NCBI RefSeq assembly: GCF_009695935.1 | Contig: NZ_VUMY01000016.1 | Location: 1 to 61,582 of the forward strand | Source: Mobiluncus porci | Lineage (GTDB): Bacteria; Actinomycetota; Actinomycetes; Actinomycetales; Actinomycetaceae | DNA length: 61,582 bases | Direction: 5' to 3' | Shown: piece by piece, positions 43,011 to 51,860 of the stretch | Position numbering within the stretch: position 1 is the stretch's first letter | Layout: each line of letters opens with the position of its first letter | Program-made: the position numbers and the translations under genes | Notes under the pieces: model-generated | Database searches by the model: none | Told to the model about the DNA's origin: nothing | The model's input: the letters and a program-made list of their open reading frames with translations, nothing else

Positions 43011-43016
43011 TAGGCT
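43011..43016 (+). promoter_or_regulatory. Probable leaderless -10 element
   Basis: TAGGCT, six bases, GTG. The following GGGGGCGTG is exactly complementary to the constant loop of the 31-bp hairpins when those are read in the direction of their host genes. Confidence 0.35.
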
Positions 43017-43022
43017 GGGGGC

Positions 43023-43361
43023 GTGAACGAAGGTTATGTCTCCTATTTCCCCGGAACCGCCGAAGTTGACGCCTCCAAAGTCTTCGGTGTCCCCGGCTAT
43101 CACGAACAGAGTCAGAAGATTTCGCCGCTGGTGGTGGCGCTTTTCGTGGGGTCACTGCTCAGCTTGTTCCCCCTGATTGGTTCCGTAATTTCCCTCGTCA
43201 CCCTCCCCGTCTCAGTGATTTTGTATCAGCAACGTAAAGCGAGGCGCGACAGGCTTCCCGGCGAATTGCTTCTGAGAGCGGCAGTTGGGTTGTCGGTTCT
43301 GGGTTTTGCAATCGGATTAAACGTAGTCATCTTGATGCTCATCGTCACGGCAACCAGTTGA
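43023..43361 (+). CDS. Small membrane protein of unknown function
   Basis: A 112-residue protein with an N-terminal soluble stretch (about 35 residues) and two to three membrane helices separated by a basic loop (QQRKARRDRLPGE). The layout resembles DUF4190-type proteins, but I cannot assign it firmly. It is divergent from uraA across about 75 bases. Confidence 0.6.
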   Translation: MNEGYVSYFPGTAEVDASKVFGVPGYHEQSQKISPLVVALFVGSLLSLFPLIGSVISLVTLPVSVILYQQRKARRDRLPGELLLRAAVGLSVLGFAIGLNVVILMLIVTATS

Positions 43362-43400
43362 CACTCGGAGTCTCAACCACTAGGGACGGCTCCTGAATGG

Positions 43401-44612
43401 CTAGATTTGGGCGGCGTCAGGAATTTCGGAAGACAACAACCTCTTGATTTGGAATTCCTGAATCCAGGTAGTCCACAACAACCCACCAAGGGTCGTCGCC
43501 ACAAAAGCAATTGCCGCCAGCCACGGCTGGGCCACTACCGAACGGGCCACGATAATCGCTGACAGCAGGCCGATAGGCATGAATGCCCCGAGCCAAATCG
43601 TCTTGTAACCGGTCGGATCATAGAAACGACCCGAGCCGATACGGGAGGCAAAACTATAGGTGAAGAGCAAAACGATGGCCATCAAGGCTCCGAAAGCGAT
43701 CAGAGACAGGAATCCGTTCAAGGCGGAGACGGCCGCTCCACACAGTCCTCCAAACAGGGCAATGACCCAACGAACCCAGCGCGGCACCGCGACGATACGA
43801 GCCAAAACCTGGCGGGCATGTTCTGGGTCACGAATCGATTCCATGATCAGGGAAACTTCGTAGCCCGTGTAGTAGGAGGGGTGTTCCCGAGCTATATAGG
43901 GAATGGGGTAGCGAATATCTGGTTCCGGAACGGAACCAACCGAAAGACCCACGGCGCGGAACTGCAATCCGTCGGAATCCTCGAGTTCTTTCGGGGAGGC
44001 AATCGTGGAGGCGGCGAGATTGGAGACCGGCTGGCCCAGAAGCTCCTTGAAAGACAGGGCCGCATTGGGGTCGCCCGGTAGGGAAATGTTACCCAATAGC
44101 GAGCCATCGCTGGAACCAGACTGGTTTGGGTCCGTTTCCGCACCGGATTGGCGCTTCTTTCGCCTAGTTTGACGGCTGGCAGAAGAGGGAACGAGACCCG
44201 GCATATTGAAAGGAACCCGAGTTCTCAACTCCGCCAAATCCGGGTGTTGTTCTTCAGTCATTTGGGCGACTTGCCGAACGTCCATCGGCTGGTTGGGATA
44301 GCCCATCGGCATCCCCATGCCGGGCTGGGGTGGCATTCCCGGGTACATTCCGGGCATTTGCTGGCCGGGTAGCGGCTGAGGTTGGTAGGGAGGCTGGTTT
44401 TGGTAGTTCACCGGAACAGAGCCACCCATCGGGGGCATTTGTCCACCGTAAGGAGGATATCCATAGGCGCTAGGGTTAATGGGATTAACGCCTTGCGGAC
44501 GACCCGCATTCATCGGAGGCACAGGAAGATTTACCGGCGGTACCTGAGGATTTTCCGGTTGCGGGTTCTCATCGCCTGGGAATCCTTCGCGCGGGTTGTT
44601 CACCCCACTCAT
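43401..44612 (-). CDS. Pro/Gly/Met-rich membrane protein
   Basis: A 403-residue protein. The first roughly 110 residues are a low-complexity Pro/Gln/Gly/Met/Tyr region (many PPM, QPP and PGM runs) and probably unstructured. Residues about 240-270 are well ordered (YPIPYIAREHPSYYTGYEV), and four hydrophobic helices fill the C-terminal third. AAGGAGG precedes the ATG. The form fits actinobacterial division- or envelope-associated proteins, but no function can be given. Confidence 0.65.
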   Translation of the reverse strand: MSGVNNPREGFPGDENPQPENPQVPPVNLPVPPMNAGRPQGVNPINPSAYGYPPYGGQMPPMGGSVPVNYQNQPPYQPQPLPGQQMPGMYPGMPPQPGMGMPMGYPNQPMDVRQVAQMTEEQHPDLAELRTRVPFNMPGLVPSSASRQTRRKKRQSGAETDPNQSGSSDGSLLGNISLPGDPNAALSFKELLGQPVSNLAASTIASPKELEDSDGLQFRAVGLSVGSVPEPDIRYPIPYIAREHPSYYTGYEVSLIMESIRDPEHARQVLARIVAVPRWVRWVIALFGGLCGAAVSALNGFLSLIAFGALMAIVLLFTYSFASRIGSGRFYDPTGYKTIWLGAFMPIGLLSAIIVARSVVAQPWLAAIAFVATTLGGLLWTTWIQEFQIKRLLSSEIPDAAQI

Positions 44613-44740
44613 AGACGCAGCCTCCTTGTGTCATGACATTCCTAAACGTATTCTACTTGGTTTTTACCCGATGAGGCACGTTAATGAGGGTGCAATGAAA
44701 AAATCGTGTGGGCATATTCGCGCTTTGTACATTCTGCGTG

Positions 44741-44992
44741 TCGGCGGCTAAAGCCGCCTCAACAGCTTCCTAGGCCTCGGAAATGCCGGGCGCCACGCTC
44801 TTCAGACTAGCGCATACGAGGTTACAAGGATGCCACTGTGTCGGCGGCTAAAGCCGCCTCAACAGCTTCCTAGGCCTCGGAAATGCCGGGCGCCACGCTC
44901 TTCAGGCTAGCGCATACGAGGTTACAAGGATGCCACTGTGTCGGCGGCTAAAGCCGCCTCAACAGCTTCCTGGGCCTCGGAAATGCCGGGCG
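44741..44992. repeat. Tandem direct repeat, 100-bp period, about 2.5 copies
   Basis: Units start at 44741, 44841 and 44941. The first two full units differ at single bases and the third diverges after about 50 bases. Each opens with the small hairpin GGCGGCT-AA-AGCCGCC. No coding potential is seen. It fills the gene-free stretch downstream of tRNA-Leu. Confidence 0.85.
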
Positions 44993-45076
44993 CTTCGCGC
45001 CGCTCCTTTTTTCTCGAAGTTCGCTTTTAAGCAAGCTTGAGCGAACTTCTCGTAAAAAGTAGCCTTTCCGGCATTT
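44981..45076 (-). terminator. Nested hairpins downstream of tRNA-Leu
   Basis: Inner stem GAAGTTCGCT (45016-45025) with AGCGAACTTC (45040-45049); outer stem AAATGCCGG (44981-44989) with CCGGCATTT (45068-45076). It lies just past the 3' end of the tRNA transcript and probably terminates or processes it. Confidence 0.5.
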
Positions 45077-45095
45077 CGCTCGGCCTGCGTTGCTG

Positions 45096-45179
45096 TGCGC
45101 GAAAGGGGAGTTGAACCCCTACCCTATCACTAGGACACGGACCTGAACCGTGCGCGTCTACCAATTCCGCCACTCGCGC
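45096..45179 (-). tRNA. tRNA-Leu (anticodon CAG)
   Basis: An 84-base class II tRNA: acceptor GCGCGAG with TTCGCGC plus discriminator A, anticodon loop TTCAGGT giving CAG, long variable arm, T loop TTCAACT. CCA is not encoded. Confidence 0.92.
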
Positions 45180-45311
45180 GTGTGCGGCTGTTTTGAGAAA
45201 AACAACGCCATAAAAACATACCGAATCTTTAGGATTTCAGCAAATTTTTGTCACATTCAAACTCATTAGTTATTCTTTTCTTTATTGTTACTCCTAAGAA
45301 AGGTGGGAAGA

Positions 45312-46142
45312 ATGAAGAAATTTTTTACACGTATTGTTGTAGTAGCTGGAGCTGGATTTTTAGCCGCGACTTTGAGCGCCTGCGGTGGAACCAACACCGC
45401 CAGCGACGTTACGGAACTAACTGTCGGGGCTTCCCCGGTTCCTCACGCCAAGATCCTGCGGCACTTGGAGGATTCTGGCGAAGCGAAGAAGACCGGTTTG
45501 AAGATTACCGTTAAAGAATTCACCGACTATGTCCAGCCCAACGAGGCCTTGGCCGGCGGCGATATCGACGCGAACTACTTCCAGACCGTGCCCTATCTCA
45601 AGGATCAGTCCGCTTCTCGCGGTTACAAGTTCGTAGCCGGTGAAGGTGTTCACCTGGAACCCCTGGCTGTGTTCTCCCAAAAAATCAAGAGCTTTGATGA
45701 ATTGAAAGACGGCGCCACCATCACCATCATTAACGACCCCGCGAACCAGGGTCGCGCCTTGGCGCTTCTCGCCGCCAACGGCTTGCTGGAGTTGGAAGGC
45801 ACCGACGCTTCCGTCGTTGAAATCAAAGACGATCCGAAGGTGAACCCGCGCGGTTTCAAGTTCCACGAAGTCGAAGGACCGGCTTTGGTGACTTCCCTTC
45901 CCGACGTGGATATCGCAGTCATCAACGGTAACTTCTACCAGTCTGCTGGTTTGAAGCCCTCCGATGCCTTGGCGATTGAGTCCCCCGAGGGCAATCCGGC
46001 GGTAAACGTGCTGGTGTGGCGGGAAGACGAGAAGGACAAGCTCGATGCCATCAAGAAGCTCGACGAGTTGTTGCACTCTGACGTGACTAAGAAGTACATC
46101 GAAGAAACTTGGCCCGGCAAAGAGGTTATTCCCTCTTTCTAA
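45312..46142 (+). CDS. metQ: MetQ/NlpA-type methionine-binding lipoprotein
   Basis: A 276-residue substrate-binding lipoprotein. The signal ends in the lipobox LSAC (Cys about 23). The body shows LTVGASPVPHAKIL, DYVQPNEALAGGDIDANYFQ, ITIINDPANQGRAL and the AVINGNFYQSAGL block of the D-methionine family. The start at 45312 has AAGGTGGGAAG. The metN ATPase and metI permease genes are not adjacent, which is unusual. Confidence 0.88.
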   Translation: MKKFFTRIVVVAGAGFLAATLSACGGTNTASDVTELTVGASPVPHAKILRHLEDSGEAKKTGLKITVKEFTDYVQPNEALAGGDIDANYFQTVPYLKDQSASRGYKFVAGEGVHLEPLAVFSQKIKSFDELKDGATITIINDPANQGRALALLAANGLLELEGTDASVVEIKDDPKVNPRGFKFHEVEGPALVTSLPDVDIAVINGNFYQSAGLKPSDALAIESPEGNPAVNVLVWREDEKDKLDAIKKLDELLHSDVTKKYIEETWPGKEVIPSF

Positions 46143-46203
46143 GGCTTAGCGAGGCGGTTCGGGTTTCGACTTTGCTGTAGCGCCAAAGCGCGGAACAAAG
46201 TCA

Positions 46204-46261
46204 AAACCGTCCCCTTAGAGAACGGTTTATTGAACGGTGGCTCGGGTAATCCCGAGCCACC
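46204..46261. terminator. Double bidirectional terminator between metQ and upp
   Basis: AAACCGT...ACGGTTT (46204-46228) is followed by the perfect 11-bp stem GGTGGCTCGGG/CCCGAGCCACC (46236-46261) between convergent genes. Confidence 0.75.
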
Positions 46262-46277
46262 ACACGTTTAATGACTT

Positions 46278-46913
46278 CTAAACCAACCCGTACAACCGGT
46301 CACCGGCGTCCCCCAGCCCGGGAACAATATAGGCGTGTTCATTCAGGTGGTCATCCACTCCGGCAACAACCACTTTGACCTCGGCGCGATCTCCGACCGC
46401 ATTTTTGACCGCAGTAATCCCCTCCGGCGCAGCCAAGAGGCAAGTGCAAGTCACATCACGCGCCCCGCGGTCGAGGACGTAATTAATCGCCGCCACGAGC
46501 GTCCCACCGGTGGCAAGCATCGGGTCCACAATGAAGCACTGTCGCCCCGAAAGATCATGGGGAAGACGGTCGGCATAGGTTTCAATCGCCAGAGTCTCCT
46601 CATCGCGTTTCATCCCGAGAAAACCGACTTCCGCGCTGGGAAGGAGCCGGGTCATTCCCTCCAGCATCCCTAGTCCCGCACGCAAAATCGGAATCACAAT
46701 TGGGCGAGGGTCAGCGAGTTTTGAACCGGTAGTTTTTGTCAGTGGGGTCTCCACCTCGATAGTTTCGGTCCGAACCCCGCGAGTGGACTCATAAGCCAGG
46801 AGGGTCGTCAACTCGTCAGCAAGTTGGCGAAACACCGGTGAAGGCGTGTTCTTGTCACGCAACAGGGTCAATTTATGGGCGATAAGCGGATGGTCCGCGA
46901 CATGTAATTGCAT
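46278..46913 (-). CDS. upp: Uracil phosphoribosyltransferase
   Basis: The 211-residue UPRT makes UMP from uracil and PRPP. Motifs are [16 protein letters not shown] at the start, [12 protein letters not shown], the PRPP loop [12 protein letters not shown] and the C-terminal uracil-binding [15 protein letters not shown]. It complements the uracil permease gene 3 kb away. Confidence 0.95.
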   Translation of the reverse strand: MQLHVADHPLIAHKLTLLRDKNTPSPVFRQLADELTTLLAYESTRGVRTETIEVETPLTKTTGSKLADPRPIVIPILRAGLGMLEGMTRLLPSAEVGFLGMKRDEETLAIETYADRLPHDLSGRQCFIVDPMLATGGTLVAAINYVLDRGARDVTCTCLLAAPEGITAVKNAVGDRAEVKVVVAGVDDHLNEHAYIVPGLGDAGDRLYGLV

Positions 46914-46957
46914 GGTTCTAACTTACCGCGCCGGCGCGGGGCGCGGGGTGGCTTCGA

Positions 46958-46963
46958 TAGAGT
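46958..46963 (+). promoter_or_regulatory. Probable leaderless -10 element for tadA
   Basis: TAGAGT, six bases, GTG, with no ribosome site. Confidence 0.35.
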
Positions 46964-46969
46964 TGTCTC

Positions 46970-47443
46970 GTGATTGAGACTGGATTGAGTGAGGCCGAGA
47001 GGCGCGCCGTGGACACGGCTTTCGAATTGGCGCGCCGAGCCGCGGAGTCCGGGGACGTGCCGGTGGGGGCAGTTTTATTGACGCCTTCCGGTGTTGTCGC
47101 CGGTCTCGGTCTGAATCAGCGCGAGGTGGAGCCTTTTGACCCCACCGCGCACGCCGAGATTGTGGCTCTGCGGGAGGCAGCGGGGCGGTTGGGCCGGTGG
47201 AGACTCGATGGCGCCACGCTTGTGGTCACGTTAGAGCCCTGCACGATGTGTGCCGGGGCAATCGTTTCGGCGCGGGTCTCGCGGCTGATTTTTGGGGCCT
47301 GGGATCCGAAGGCCGGGGCTTGCGGCTCGGTGCGCGACGTGGTGCGCGACTCCCGCTTGAACCACCAGGTCGAGGTGATCGGCGGGGTGGACGAGGAACG
47401 CTGCGGAGGATTGCTGACGGATTTCTTTAGTCGTCAACGCTAG
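46970..47443 (+). CDS. tadA: tRNA-specific adenosine deaminase
   Basis: The 157-residue TadA makes inosine-34 in tRNA-Arg. Zinc and catalytic residues are in [11 protein letters not shown]-like TAHAEIVAL (His, Glu) and [10 protein letters not shown] (two Cys). The C-terminus [13 protein letters not shown] is standard. It starts with GTG. The msrB gene follows 10 bases later, so the two are co-transcribed. Confidence 0.92.
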   Translation: MIETGLSEAERRAVDTAFELARRAAESGDVPVGAVLLTPSGVVAGLGLNQREVEPFDPTAHAEIVALREAAGRLGRWRLDGATLVVTLEPCTMCAGAIVSARVSRLIFGAWDPKAGACGSVRDVVRDSRLNHQVEVIGGVDEERCGGLLTDFFSRQR

Positions 47444-47453
47444 GATTGAAAGC

Positions 47454-47855
47454 ATGGAACTTACTGACGAAGAATGGCGGGAGCGGCTTTCACCAGAGGC
47501 TTATCGGGTGTTGCGCGAGGCGGGAACCGAGAGGCCTGGCAGCGGGTCTTTGCTCTATGAAAATCGCGCTGGGACGTATGTTTGTGGCGCTTGCGGGGCT
47601 GAGCTTTTTGACGGAGGGACTAAGTTTGATTCCGGTTGTGGCTGGCCGAGTTTCTACGAGGCGAAGCCCAGGTCAGTCAAGATGCTTGTTGATGAAACAC
47701 ACGGCATGACCCGCACCGAAGTCCGTTGTGCCAACTGCGGCTCCCACCTCGGCCATGTCTTCCCCGATGCCCCCCAAACCCCGACCGGAAACCGCTTCTG
47801 TATGAACTCGGTAGCGTTGGGATTCAACGCAACTGCGGGGTCATTAAATGACTGA
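47454..47855 (+). CDS. msrB: Peptide methionine (R)-sulfoxide reductase
   Basis: A 133-residue MsrB that repairs oxidised Met-R-SO. Zinc cysteines are in [10 protein letters not shown] and [12 protein letters not shown]; the catalytic Cys is in [12 protein letters not shown]. The fold block [13 protein letters not shown] carries the resolving region. No signal peptide, so it is cytoplasmic. Confidence 0.93.
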   Translation: MELTDEEWRERLSPEAYRVLREAGTERPGSGSLLYENRAGTYVCGACGAELFDGGTKFDSGCGWPSFYEAKPRSVKMLVDETHGMTRTEVRCANCGSHLGHVFPDAPQTPTGNRFCMNSVALGFNATAGSLND

Positions 47856-47902
47856 CCGGACAGACGCTGCTGCTCTGGATTTCATCCCAACCCGTTACGG
47901 GG

Positions 47903-48323
47903 CTACTTGGCCGTTTTATCAACGGCGACAAAGGCTTGCCCCAGCACGTCAGGATTTGCTTCGCCTCGGTTGATCCCGAGGATGTATTCGATGAAGTACT
48001 CCCACGCCACTGCTACCGACATAAACCTCGTTGGCGTAAATCTGCCACATTTTAGCGGCATGCTCCTCTTCGCCAGCCGGAACCGGTTCCTCATCACTCA
48101 CCTTAGAATCGATTCGGTACCGCGCAGCAAGGGTGGCATCTAGCTTCGGGAACCTTTCGGAACTCCAGTGGCGCAGCACGCGGGTCTTCGAATTGCTTTG
48201 ATCACCGAAGATGAAGTCCTGCCATTGTTCTTTCCCCTTGCATCCTTCGACCAGAATAGCGAGAGCGTACCCGAACAACCCAAGGGTGTACCTAAATAAC
48301 CCACAAGAAGGGTAATTCGGCAA
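47903..48323 (-). pseudogene. Hypothetical gene with a probable frameshift
   Basis: On the minus strand one frame reads protein-like from 48323 (WQDFIFGDQSNSKTRVLRHW, EEEHAAKMWQIYANEVYV). Near 48020 the coding character moves to another frame: VAVAWEYFIEYILGINRGE, ANPDVLGQAFVAVDKTAK, ending at 47903. Joining the two gives about 139 residues. I do not recognise the family. A one-base change explains it; a sequencing error is possible. Confidence 0.5.
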
Positions 48324-48508
48324 TGTTTACAGAATCCGGTTTTTCGTTTCCCCAGTTAGAATCATTTTCGCCATTTGTTACATTATTTGGTTGTGGTTAT
48401 TCAGGTACGGGGGTGGGTTATTCGAGCTCGCAATCTAAGTCTCAATGCCGCCGCGGCTTGGCGGATCCAGCAATCTTGCTTCACATAATTGCGCACCGCT
48501 ACTTCATT

Positions 48509-48641
48509 CTCGGGAAAGAAACCGCTCACTGCGTAAGCAGCACACCGCAAGCGCTGCCTCGCAGCGTCGCCGCGGTGCCAGCGGTGTTCGGCGACTTCGT
48601 CGCCTCTCGCCGCTGCCTCATCCTCGGGAAAGAAACCGCTC
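48509..48641 (+). repeat. Direct repeat, 114-bp spacing, near tRNA-Ser
   Basis: The stretch CTCGGGAAAGAAACCGCTC occurs at about 48509 and 48623, with a partly inverted copy (GGTTTCTTTCCCTCGG) near 48718. The 420-base region 48324-48742 shows only these structures and no credible gene. Confidence 0.6.
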
Positions 48642-48654
48642 GCTGCGCGAGCTT

Positions 48655-48715
48655 CGGATTTTTGTTTTACCAGTCCTTTCGAGCAAGCTCGACGGCCTGG
48701 TAAAACAAAAATCCG
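48655..48715 (-). terminator. 19-bp perfect hairpin downstream of tRNA-Ser
   Basis: Bases 48655-48673 pair exactly with 48697-48715, and the loop holds a second small stem CGAGC-AA-GCTCG. It lies past the 3' end of the tRNA transcript; runs of T and A are inside the stem. Confidence 0.65.
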
Positions 48716-48742
48716 CGGGTTTCTTTCCCTCGGATTTCATTG

Positions 48743-48827
48743 CGGTGGAGGCGGGATTTGAACCCGCGGTGGGTTGCCCCACACAGCATTTCGAGTGCTG
48801 CACCTTCGGCCGCTCGGACACTCCACC
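48743..48827 (-). tRNA. tRNA-Ser (anticodon CGA)
   Basis: An 85-base class II tRNA: acceptor GGTGGAG with CTCCACC plus discriminator G, anticodon arm CAGCA-CTCGAAA-TGCTG giving CGA, long variable arm, T loop TTCAAAT. CCA is not encoded. Confidence 0.92.
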
Positions 48828-49141
48828 ATACAGAGTTTTCTCACCCACCAAAAGCATCAAAGATGTTAAAGGCAAGTAAAACGGTCTGTCTTTGGTAGAT
48901 TCACTACCTTCTGGACTTAATAAAAAGCCCGGCTCAAGATACTAACATTTGTGTGGACTCATTCGCTAGTTAGAGGTTTGTCTTTGACATCTTGGTTGAG
49001 TTCAGGACAGCTCCGGATTCATTGCCTCAGCCATTGCGGCGCCGAGCGGATTCGTTGATTTGCCCGCAAAACACCACTCCCTGAGGATGCAGGTTAAGGA
49101 TTCATTGAAAAACGCCGATGGGGCTGATAGTGGAGAAAACC
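48828..49141. other. Gene-free interval between tRNA-Ser and the chemoreceptor gene
   Basis: I see no gene, clear promoter or repeat in these 314 bases. The part close to 48828 must hold the tRNA-Ser promoter (minus strand). Confidence 0.4.
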
Positions 49142-50203
49142 CTATTGCAACACGTTTTCAAGCAGCTCATCCAAACACTCAACTACCTCTAACGAGGCAT
49201 CTTCCATAGCCGCTAAAAAACCTGGCACCTGTGCCGTCTCCCCAGAAGCAAGCGCCAACACAGCCTTCTTACCGTTGTCATGAACTGCATCGTGAGCCTT
49301 TTCGAGGCGCGTCGCCGCCGGAAAATGTCCATAGTTAGATCGTCCAGTACCCTCGTAATACCATTTGCCAAGCCTGCAAGAATGCGAGTTGGCCACTTTC
49401 TCTGGCTCTGGTTCCGCCATCTGAGCAACCTGCTTATATATGCCGCTCTTAAAAATGAAATGATCCAATTTTAGAATCGACATAAATGAGCCACGCTTCG
49501 CATTAGCTATCGCCCGCGCCATGTTTTGAACCATGTCTTGGATAATTTGCGCTGTCTCGCTTGACGTCGCTTCAAAGCCGCATGACTCATCTCCCGCCGC
49601 GAGAACCTGATCTTTCGCATCTGCTGTGCCTGTGGTGATTTCCTCAACCAAGGCAGCGATTTCTTGCGTAGCGGAGGATGTACGCTCCGCCAAAGTCCTT
49701 ACCTCACCGGCTACCACCGCGAAGCCCCGCCCTGCTTCACCGGCTCGTGCCGCTTCAATCGTGGCGTTTAACGCAAGGAGATTTGTCTGGGATGCGATAC
49801 CTTGAATCTGTTTCACAAAGTCACGAATCGCATCAGACGAGGCTGTCAAGCGTTCCATGTGGTGTCCAATCTTCTCAAGATTAGAACTCATAGTAGAGAA
49901 GCTCTCTGCCATAGTGTTTAAATCCGACGCTGAGGACTGCACCGTGTCCTTGGCAGAAACAGAAGTATCAAAGTCAATATCCAATCGGTTTAGAACACCA
50001 TTAAACGAGGTTCTCACCGCTTCTGCGGAGTCATAAAATCGCATCATTTGATGACAGCTCGCTTCATCTATTTCCTGTCCGGTTCTAAGAGCTTCAAGAC
50101 TGGCACGCAGCTCATTGTTTTCTGTATTCAACGCATCAATTTGTTCTTTTAGAGAGTCAGTGAGTTGCATATAATCGATTCCAGACTGGCGTTTCTTCAT
50201 CAT
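49142..50203 (-). CDS. Soluble methyl-accepting chemotaxis protein with a C-terminal CZB domain
   Basis: A 353-residue receptor without membrane segments. An N-terminal coiled coil ([22 protein letters not shown]) leads to the signalling hairpin tip [20 protein letters not shown] and [19 protein letters not shown]. The chain ends in a chemoreceptor zinc-binding domain: [11 protein letters not shown] (His), [14 protein letters not shown] (Cys) and [14 protein letters not shown] (His). CZB receptors sense zinc or hypochlorous acid in known cases. It implies a flagellated host. GAAAGGA precedes the start. Confidence 0.88.
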   Translation of the reverse strand: MMKKRQSGIDYMQLTDSLKEQIDALNTENNELRASLEALRTGQEIDEASCHQMMRFYDSAEAVRTSFNGVLNRLDIDFDTSVSAKDTVQSSASDLNTMAESFSTMSSNLEKIGHHMERLTASSDAIRDFVKQIQGIASQTNLLALNATIEAARAGEAGRGFAVVAGEVRTLAERTSSATQEIAALVEEITTGTADAKDQVLAAGDESCGFEATSSETAQIIQDMVQNMARAIANAKRGSFMSILKLDHFIFKSGIYKQVAQMAEPEPEKVANSHSCRLGKWYYEGTGRSNYGHFPAATRLEKAHDAVHDNGKKAVLALASGETAQVPGFLAAMEDASLEVVECLDELLENVLQ

Positions 50204-50339
50204 TTCCTTTCCAGGGACGAGTTCTTGGCATACATTGTAACTGATATGGCACGTGAGTCTCTAGGACTTTTTACTAAATTGAGGGGTTTATTTCAGGTTG
50301 TGCTAGCCTCAAAAAATAGGCATAAATCGAAAGGACAAA

Positions 50340-51104
50340 ATGAGCCTCAACGTTAATCTGAACATTCCAATGCTTCCCGCGAGGGTTCCAGTTCTAGCAA
50401 TTGTCACCGCCGCTATGGAAGACGAGGCCGCACCGCTGTGGGATATCGCCAAGGGTGGGGGAAACATTGTTCGGCTCGGAGCCAAAGGCTCCCTGCAGCT
50501 TCTCGCCGTCGAGGACGCCACCATTGCGCTGGTTACGGCCGGAATCGGCCTGGTCAATGCGGCTAGTTCCTTGACCGCTGCTCTCCAATACGTTTCCCCG
50601 CGTTATATTTTTTCTTGCGGATCTGCCGGCGGGCTCGATGCCGAGGCTCAAGTCGGGGAAGTCGTGGCCGCCTCGGATTGCGTCTATGGGCGAGCCGATG
50701 CTCGCGAGTTTGGGTATAAACTCGGTCAGATACCAGGAATGCCGGAGAGTTTCCTCGCCGATGGGGATCTTCTCGACCGCTTCACTTCCCTTCCCGAGAA
50801 GGTTGGTCCGGCTCGCACCCGTAGCGGGAGGTTCCTATCCTCAGACTGTTTTGTGGGAACTGAGTTGGCTCTAGAGTTTCGCAAGTCATTCCCGACCGCT
50901 ACCACAGTCGATATGGAGTCAGCAGCATTAGCTCAGGTCGCCGCGGGTGTCGAAGTGCCGTTCCTCGCGGTTAGAGGGATTAGCGACCTGTGTGGTCCGG
51001 AAGCGGCGGCGGAGAACTATCAGCGCGCGGGGGATGTGGCACGGTTAAGTTTCCTGGTGGCATTGACGCTGATTGGGTTAAGGGAGCCGGAAGAGATTCA
51101 ATAG
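50340..51104 (+). CDS. mtnN: MTA/SAH nucleosidase-like phosphorylase-family hydrolase
   Basis: A 254-residue nucleosidase of the PNP/UDP family that cleaves S-adenosylhomocysteine or methylthioadenosine. Visible: AIVTAAMEDEAAPLW at the start, SCGSAGGLD, VDMESAALAQVA (ribose-binding Met-Glu) and VRGISDLCG with the catalytic Asp. It lies convergent to luxS, giving the two steps from SAH to homocysteine and DPD. The N-terminus is about 15 residues longer than usual; AAAGGA supports the start used. Confidence 0.8.
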   Translation: MSLNVNLNIPMLPARVPVLAIVTAAMEDEAAPLWDIAKGGGNIVRLGAKGSLQLLAVEDATIALVTAGIGLVNAASSLTAALQYVSPRYIFSCGSAGGLDAEAQVGEVVAASDCVYGRADAREFGYKLGQIPGMPESFLADGDLLDRFTSLPEKVGPARTRSGRFLSSDCFVGTELALEFRKSFPTATTVDMESAALAQVAAGVEVPFLAVRGISDLCGPEAAAENYQRAGDVARLSFLVALTLIGLREPEEIQ

Positions 51105-51114
51105 CGCTTTGTTC

Positions 51115-51223
51115 GCTACGCCGGCGCGGGTCAGACCCTTCAGGTTATGCTCCCTTCGGTCACTACACCGGAGAGGTCTGACCCGCGTCGACTCCATGAA
51201 AGTCTGACCCGCGTCGGCTACGC
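51115..51223. repeat. Dispersed GGTCTGACC repeat, copy B (mtnN-luxS gap)
   Basis: GCTACGCCGG...GGGTCAGACCC at the left pairs with GAGAGGTCTGACCCGCGTCG in the middle, and the AGTCTGACCCGCGTCGGC unit is repeated once more at the right. The right edge CTACGC abuts the luxS stop codon directly. It probably forms the 3' hairpin of both convergent transcripts. Confidence 0.8.
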
Positions 51224-51685
51224 TCAATGGGAGTAGATTTTGTCCCACTCTTCGCGGTGGTTGAGCATCTTTTGGGCGGCAGCCTGGGCGCCCTCGAGAG
51301 TGTGACTGGCACCCCAACCACATTGGACTTCGTTCGCGGCAGGAACCTCCGTCATGTGAACCACGTCAACCAAAGTGTCTTCCAATACCCGCATAAACTC
51401 TTCGGGTTCAATCCCTAGAGTCATGGCATAGAAACCCGTCTGGCAGCCCATTGGGGAAAAGTCCAAGAGCTTGTCGGTATGGTCGCGCATGTGCTCGGCG
51501 ATGGAATGTTCCAAAGAATGCACCACCGGCATTTCTAGGTGTTCCACATTCGGCTGGCAAAACCGGATATCGTACTTGATGAACTCGTCACCGCCTGGCA
51601 AAGTCTCGCGGTGCGCGACGCGCACGAACGGAGCCTTCACCTTAGTGTGATCGAGTTGAAATGATTCCACATTTGTCTTTTCCAT
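51224..51685 (-). CDS. luxS: S-ribosylhomocysteine lyase
   Basis: The 153-residue LuxS cleaves S-ribosylhomocysteine to homocysteine and DPD, the AI-2 precursor. The metal site is HSLEH (His, Glu, His) with Cys in [10 protein letters not shown]; the catalytic Cys is in [11 protein letters not shown]. Length and order are standard. Its stop codon is next to repeat copy B. Confidence 0.95.
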   Translation of the reverse strand: MEKTNVESFQLDHTKVKAPFVRVAHRETLPGGDEFIKYDIRFCQPNVEHLEMPVVHSLEHSIAEHMRDHTDKLLDFSPMGCQTGFYAMTLGIEPEEFMRVLEDTLVDVVHMTEVPAANEVQCGWGASHTLEGAQAAAQKMLNHREEWDKIYSH

Positions 51686-51732
51686 AAGACTATTTTATGC
51701 CTTTTTCGCTGCGCCGGCGGGGGTTCTCCATC

Positions 51733-51811
51733 GCTGCGCCGGTGGGGTCAGACCCTTTCGGCTGCACTCGCTTCGCTCGTTACGCCGAAGAGGTCTGACC
51801 CGCCGGCTACG
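51733..51811. repeat. Dispersed GGTCTGACC repeat, copy C (best palindrome)
   Basis: GCGCCGGTGGGGTCAGACCC at the left and GAGGTCTGACCCGCCGGC at the right form long arms around CTCGCTTCGCTCGTTACGCC. A partial extra left arm lies at 51708-51722. It sits upstream of luxS and the nrd operon. Confidence 0.8.
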
Positions 51812-51860
51812 CGACACGCCGATAGCATCCACGAAAAATTAAAAATCTTTTTGCACAGCC

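Noticed and set aside
44741-44992. Possible CRISPR array
   Set aside because: The repeat unit is 100 bp and nearly all of it is conserved; there are no short repeats separated by unique spacers and no cas genes.
45180-45311. SAM riboswitch before metQ
   Set aside because: No conserved S-box elements or terminator pair could be found in the leader.
48323-48703. Open frame on the plus strand next to tRNA-Ser
   Set aside because: The frame is created by the 114-bp-spaced repeats, which give the same peptide twice (LGKETA); no ribosome site or family resemblance.
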